From an uncultured Mollicutes bacterium (GTDB lineage Bacteria > Bacillota_I > Bacilli_A > MAG-NZ): a stretch of DNA of 8,057 bases. The position numbers and the translations under genes are program-made. Of the stretch, positions 5,143-8,057 are shown one piece after another; within the stretch, counting starts at the first letter, position 1; the number at the start of each line of letters is the position of its first letter. The notes below the pieces were generated by a model. That model did no database searches. It was not told the DNA's origin and saw only the letters and a program-made list of their open reading frames with translations. Where the stretch lies: contig CAJYBF010000036.1 of NCBI GenBank assembly GCA_913064935.1, forward strand, positions 1-8,057, written 5' to 3'.

Positions 5143-6222
5143 ATGAAGAGATACTTTTCACTGCTATTAATGGTAGTTGTTGTGCTGTTTATAGTTGGTT
5201 GCACGTCGGAAAAAATAGTTGAGGTACCTATTGAGGTTCCAGTAGATACTTTAGAAGGAACATATGTTGGTTGGTCTTGGAAAGATGAGGATGAAGGTAA
5301 AACTTTAGATGAATCATCACAAAAAATACAAACCATACTTACGATGGATGAAGCGGGGATAATAGAAGAAGCTGATGTATTGTTTTTTAAAGTATCCCAA
5401 GGGTCATGGTATACAAGACAAGATGGTACAGCAAGAATAAGTGTTGACCTAAATAAAACCCCAACAGCAGCGATTCCTGGAACAGATTATGCTAAAGGAA
5501 CATCGATGTTTACAATAGATACTCATGATATGATGAGTATGTATGCGGTAAGTGTTGCTTCTGATGGAACAACTGGATTAATGATAGTAGAACCAACAAC
5601 GAGATACCAATACGAGATTAAGTTTCCAGCCGGTTATGATTACTCTACACTTATGGGTGATATACCTGTTGATGGAACTATAGGAGGATTTATGCCTACG
5701 GTAAGAACTTCAGGAAGTGGACTAATAAAACCTGAATCTTGGGCTGAGCTAGCTGATAGAAGCATTCTTGACATTAGTTATTATGATCATGTGATGATCG
5801 ACGCTGGTCCATTTGAAGGATTAAGTGAATCATCGACTATGCATGAATTTATGTCAGCAATAGGTGTTACTTTTACTGATAACACTCCGGATGAACTTGA
5901 ATTAGAATTTGGGCGCCACTCAAAAGGTGGATGGCAAGGAAACTATGAAGCGATTGGAAATTACTTAGTGGGTCAAAATGTAAATGACTTGATTTCATTA
6001 GTTGATTGGACTACCGAAAGATGGGCTTCAGCAATAAATGAGAACAATTTCTTTGGAATAGACTATGATGCTAGTGCAGGTGCAACAAAAACTGCGCAAA
6101 ACTCTACAGATGGAATAGCGGGAGCTACTGTAAGAATGTCTAGAGAGAGTACCTCTTATCAAAGAGCATTAGTTGATGCTGAACTATTCAAAGAATACGA
6201 TGTAATTAAAGGTAGATTCTAA
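5143..6222 (+). CDS. lipoprotein with FMN-binding (ApbE-target) motifs, putative extracytoplasmic electron carrier
   Basis: 359 residues. ATG 5143 is eight bases after GGAG (5131-5134); the ATG at 5139 is in another frame. The N-terminus is a lipoprotein signal: MKR, a hydrophobic core, and lipobox FIVGC with Cys20. Residues 25-35 are a VEVPIEVPV spacer, then GTYVGWSW begins the folded part. There are no membrane helices after the signal, so it sits on the outer face of the membrane. The C-terminal motif DGIAGAT (323-329) followed by a helix SYQRALVDA fits the Dxx(S/A)GAT site where ApbE links FMN to threonine. A second copy, DASAGAT (309-315), lies just before it. Flavinylated lipoproteins act in extracellular electron transfer and reductases in Bacillota. 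The middle region (60-300) I do not recognise. Its divergent partner is an FTR1 iron permease, which suggests a role in ferric iron reduction or uptake (inference). Confidence 0.7.
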   Translation: MKRYFSLLLMVVVVLFIVGCTSEKIVEVPIEVPVDTLEGTYVGWSWKDEDEGKTLDESSQKIQTILTMDEAGIIEEADVLFFKVSQGSWYTRQDGTARISVDLNKTPTAAIPGTDYAKGTSMFTIDTHDMMSMYAVSVASDGTTGLMIVEPTTRYQYEIKFPAGYDYSTLMGDIPVDGTIGGFMPTVRTSGSGLIKPESWAELADRSILDISYYDHVMIDAGPFEGLSESSTMHEFMSAIGVTFTDNTPDELELEFGRHSKGGWQGNYEAIGNYLVGQNVNDLISLVDWTTERWASAINENNFFGIDYDASAGATKTAQNSTDGIAGATVRMSRESTSYQRALVDAELFKEYDVIKGRF

Positions 6223-6227
6223 TAAGC

Positions 6228-6253
6228 AAGTCTCAATCAAATGATTGAGACTT
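6228..6253 (+). terminator. hairpin after the lipoprotein gene, probable terminator
   Basis: AAGTCTCAATC (6228-6238), loop AAAT, GATTGAGACTT (6243-6253): eleven perfect pairs, five bases after the stop. The following ATTCGTTT is a poor T run, so it may work weakly or mainly stabilise the mRNA end. Confidence 0.65.
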
Positions 6254-6277
6254 ATTCGTTTACCTTTAAAAAGACTA

Positions 6278-6306
6278 TTGATTTGTGGCTTAGTTTCTTA
6301 TATAAT
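6278..6306 (+). promoter_or_regulatory. promoter of the tRNA-Glu gene
   Basis: TTGATT (6278-6283), 17-base spacer, TATAAT (6301-6306). Predicted start near 6313, giving a 35-base 5' leader for processing before the tRNA. Confidence 0.8.
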
Positions 6307-6347
6307 GTTTTAGGATGATAAAGAGTTATATCTTCCTGAAACATTAT

Positions 6348-6424
6348 GGCCCGTTGGAGAAGTGGCTTAACTCACATGCCTTTCACGCATGCATTCACGG
6401 GTTCGAATCCCGTACGGGTCACCA
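6348..6424 (+). tRNA. tRNA-Glu (anticodon UUC)
   Basis: This is a full cloverleaf. The acceptor stem GGCCCGT pairs with ACGGGTC (one G-T). The D arm is GAG...CTC, and the anticodon stem is CATGC/GCATG (6375-6379/6387-6391) around loop CTTTCAC with TTC at 6382-6384. The T arm ACGGG-TTCGAAT-CCCGT is perfect. The discriminator is A, and CCA is encoded (6422-6424). The sequence closely resembles Bacillus-type tRNA-Glu. It is a monocistronic unit with its own promoter and terminator; no duplicated 3' end suggesting an integrated element is seen in the window. Confidence 0.96.
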
Positions 6425-6435
6425 TAGAAAAAATT

Positions 6436-6458
6436 AACGAACTTAGGTTCGTTTTTTT
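6436..6458 (+). terminator. intrinsic terminator after tRNA-Glu
   Basis: AACGAAC (6436-6442), loop TTAG, GTTCGTT (6447-6453), with a seven-T run at 6452-6458. It begins 12 bases after the CCA end. Confidence 0.9.
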
Positions 6459-6558
6459 ATTTTTAGCGAATTATGTCGGTCAATAGTAAGGCATATCGCG
6501 TCATTATTTATTGAATCATATCAAATATTGTGATAATTTTTATTATAGGGGTGAGGCG

Positions 6559-7518
6559 ATGATAGGTAACGATTTTGTAGTATGGATTATAATGAATGGA
6601 TTTTTAGCATTTTCTATATTTTTAATCATAAAGAAAAGAGAGTTCTTTACAAATAACAAGAAACTCGTGTTAGCTATTACTCTAACTTTAATTTTAACAT
6701 CTCAATACTTTAGATATTTTGAGGGTTTACTTTGGGGCGCTGGCGATGCTAAAGAGTTATTAGGTTTCTTACATTATCCATGTCATGTAGGAACTGTTTT
6801 TGCAATTGCCTACTTAATTAAGCAAAATAAGTGGACAAGACCACTCGCATTTGCTTTTTCCGTTGGTGGCTTAGTAAGCATAGTTGCGCCAGGTGGTAAT
6901 CCTTTCTTATATGGTAATACTGACTTCACTTATGCAATTGATCACATGATTTTAGCAATATTGCCAGTATTTGTTGTGGTAATTGATGGCTATATACCAA
7001 CTTGGAAGACTGTTAGAAACTATACGATTGCATCTGTCTTAATCGTTTATGCATTTATCCCGTTTGTATATGCTGATGAGGAAAGAGCAAAGTTGAATGA
7101 GTTTACTAACTCTACATTTGAAGTCGATATTTCCTCTTGGGTAGAAGAGATGGGTAATCCAACAGTAGAGTTAATGATCAACGAAAAGGAACTTGATGAG
7201 TCAGAAGTCGGGACGCTTATTTGTGATGAGGACTTCATTTGTATTTATACAGCTAATGCTAAATTGGAAGATAAATCAAATGTAAAATTAATGATACACA
7301 TATTTGATGAACGTAAGGAACTAACAGTAGATGTCGAGTTAAAAGAGAATAATGTCGAAGATTTCTATTATGTTAACGAGCAAATTCTGTGGTCTGATCT
7401 TGTACCAAATGCATCAGTTTGGGTTTGGCCATTTGCATATGGATTATCTGCGTTTGCTTTCATAACGATTTACTATTTACCACTAAATTATTATGTTAAG
7501 AAAAACAAGATTAAATAA
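6559..7518 (+). CDS. YwaF/TIGR02206-like integral membrane protein with a soluble insert
   Basis: 319 residues. ATG 6559 is set by AGGGG (6547-6551), seven bases upstream; the frame is open further upstream but without a ribosome binding site. There are six hydrophobic helices in residues 6-172 and one at 286-306. Landmarks recall the YwaF/TMEM164-like family: YFRYFEGLLWG (50-60), a LHYPCHVGTVFAI segment (71-83) in the place of the family's LPLHLC motif, a Pro/Gly turn APGGNP (110-115), and DHMILAILPVFVVVIDGY (128-145). Between helices six and seven lies an acidic soluble region, about 173-284, predicted outside the cell and rich in beta-like segments (VELMINEKEL, VKLMIHIFDE, LTVDVELKEN). I do not know this insert as part of the family. 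The molecular function of YwaF proteins is not established. It is a single-gene unit with its own terminator. Confidence 0.6.
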   Translation: MIGNDFVVWIIMNGFLAFSIFLIIKKREFFTNNKKLVLAITLTLILTSQYFRYFEGLLWGAGDAKELLGFLHYPCHVGTVFAIAYLIKQNKWTRPLAFAFSVGGLVSIVAPGGNPFLYGNTDFTYAIDHMILAILPVFVVVIDGYIPTWKTVRNYTIASVLIVYAFIPFVYADEERAKLNEFTNSTFEVDISSWVEEMGNPTVELMINEKELDESEVGTLICDEDFICIYTANAKLEDKSNVKLMIHIFDERKELTVDVELKENNVEDFYYVNEQILWSDLVPNASVWVWPFAYGLSAFAFITIYYLPLNYYVKKNKIK

Positions 7519-7522
7519 TCAA

Positions 7523-7553
7523 GGAACTTAATCGTTTAGATTAAGCTCTTTTT
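7523..7553 (+). terminator. intrinsic terminator after the YwaF-like gene
   Basis: CTTAATC (7527-7533), loop GTTTA, GATTAAG (7539-7545), extendable past one A-C mismatch by AGG/TCT-type pairs, followed by a five-T run. It starts a few bases after the stop at 7518. Confidence 0.75.
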
Positions 7554-7591
7554 ACTTTACTTTAAAACTTGTTAAAAATAATTAATATAAA

Positions 7592-7610
7592 TTGTTGAAT
7601 CGTCAAACAA
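7592..7610. repeat. imperfect inverted repeat before the YyaL-like gene
   Basis: TTGTTGA (7592-7598), ATCG, TCAAACAA (7603-7610): complementary apart from one bulged base. It ends 17 bases before the start codon at 7628, where an operator or leader hairpin could act. No clear promoter was found in the 7554-7627 gap. Confidence 0.35.
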
Positions 7611-7627
7611 TAGTTATGGTGATAAAT

Positions 7628-8057
7628 ATGATAGGAAATTTCTTGGTCAATGAAAAATCTCCATACCTTCAACAACATGCTTACAATCCAGTTAACTGGA
7701 GTACTTGGACTACCGAACGGTTGGAACAAGCAATAACAGAGAATAAGCTGATATTTTTGAGTATAGGATATTCAACATGCCATTGGTGTCACGTGATGGA
7801 GAAAGAGAGTTTTGAGGACTTAGACGTAGCGGAGATACTAAACAAGAACTTTATCCCTATAAAGGTTGATAAAGAAGAAAGACCGGACTTAGACAGTATT
7901 TATATGAAAGCTTGTCAAAGACTAACTGGTAGTGGTGGTTGGCCGCTTAACCTAATCTTAACTCCAACAAAGTTACCTCTTTACGCGTTTACTTATTTGC
8001 CAAAAGAAAGCAAAAATAACATGTTTGGCCTTATGGATGTACTAGATAAAATTAATG
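7628..8057 (+). CDS. YyaL/DUF255-family thioredoxin-domain protein (3'-truncated by window edge)
   Basis: 143 codons are visible, and the frame is open to the window end. ATG 7628 is preceded by GGTGAT (7618-7623), which pairs with the 3' part of the anti-Shine-Dalgarno; an in-frame ATG at 7616 lacks such a site. The protein begins with the family hallmark [17 protein letters not shown] (8-24), then a thioredoxin-like fold with [20 protein letters not shown], in which Cys51 and Cys54 form the CHWC active-site motif. [15 protein letters not shown] and [13 protein letters not shown] follow, all highly conserved in YyaL and human SPATA20. Full members are about 600-700 residues and add a glycoside-hydrolase-like alpha/alpha barrel, which would lie beyond the window. 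The cellular role of the family is not settled. There is no signal peptide, so it should be cytoplasmic. Confidence 0.93.
   Translation, partial: MIGNFLVNEKSPYLQQHAYNPVNWSTWTTERLEQAITENKLIFLSIGYSTCHWCHVMEKESFEDLDVAEILNKNFIPIKVDKEERPDLDSIYMKACQRLTGSGGWPLNLILTPTKLPLYAFTYLPKESKNNMFGLMDVLDKIN

Noticed and set aside
4904..5161. N-terminal extension of the FTR1 frame upstream of 4903
   Set aside because: The frame is open by chance. The extension overlaps the lipoprotein start and the control region, and the canonical FTR1 N-terminus with a ribosome binding site begins at 4903.
5118..5336. Minus-strand Ser/Thr-rich open frame
   Set aside because: Shadow of the lipoprotein N-terminus, with no initiation signal.
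6348..6424. tRNA-Glu as an integration site of a mobile element
   Set aside because: No repeat of the tRNA 3' end, integrase or phage gene is present in the window.
6511..6537. Promoter TTGAAT with TGT-GATAAT before the YwaF-like gene
   Set aside because: The spacer is only 15 bases and the predicted start would fall within a few bases of the ribosome binding site, so it is too weak to list.
7047..7238. Minus-strand Ser-rich open frame
   Set aside because: Shadow of the acidic insert of the YwaF-like gene.
1..8057. CRISPR array, insertion sequence or phage genes
   Set aside because: No regularly spaced repeats, transposase motifs or terminal repeats were found on either strand.

Overview
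The window is AT-rich bacterial DNA with strong AGGAGG-type ribosome binding sites, sigma-A-like promoters, many intrinsic terminators and a tRNA-Glu with an encoded CCA end. TGA ends at least one gene and tryptophan is TGG, so the genetic code looks standard rather than Mycoplasma-type. This fits a low-GC Bacillota or Izemoplasma/Haloplasma-like lineage. That placement is inference from sequence style, not from a marker gene.

Left part (1-2697): small, mostly orphan genes in separate transcription units. They are the 3' end of an unidentified gene (1-378), a small membrane-protein gene broken by a one-base shift in a run of seven A (489-727), a 112-residue membrane-hairpin protein behind a near-consensus promoter (852-1190), a minus-strand pentapeptide-repeat protein of Qnr-like length (1372-2013), and a secreted or anchored FxLYD-domain protein (2235-2624).

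Middle (2800-6253): an SPFH/prohibitin-family gene carries an in-frame TAG at codon 244, and the missing C-terminal half follows in the same frame up to codon 363 (2800-3891). Next comes a divergent pair: an FTR1-type iron permease on the minus strand (4079-4903), and a plus-strand lipoprotein (5143-6222) whose C-terminus holds two DxxAGAT motifs resembling the ApbE flavin-attachment site. The shared upstream region holds a candidate operator just downstream of a possible FTR1 promoter and a 10-base direct repeat near the lipoprotein promoter. The simplest reading is that the lipoprotein handles electrons or ferric iron outside the membrane and FTR1 moves iron through it. This link is inferred from gene order.

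Right part (6278-8057): a complete tRNA-Glu(UUC) unit with promoter and terminator, a YwaF/TIGR02206-like membrane protein with an unusual soluble insert before its last membrane helix (6559-7518), and the start of a YyaL/DUF255 thioredoxin-domain gene that runs off the window (7628-8057). Most genes end in their own terminator, so apart from the divergent pair there is little sign of operons.

The best candidates for something undescribed are the FTR1/flavolipoprotein pair and the interrupted SPFH gene.
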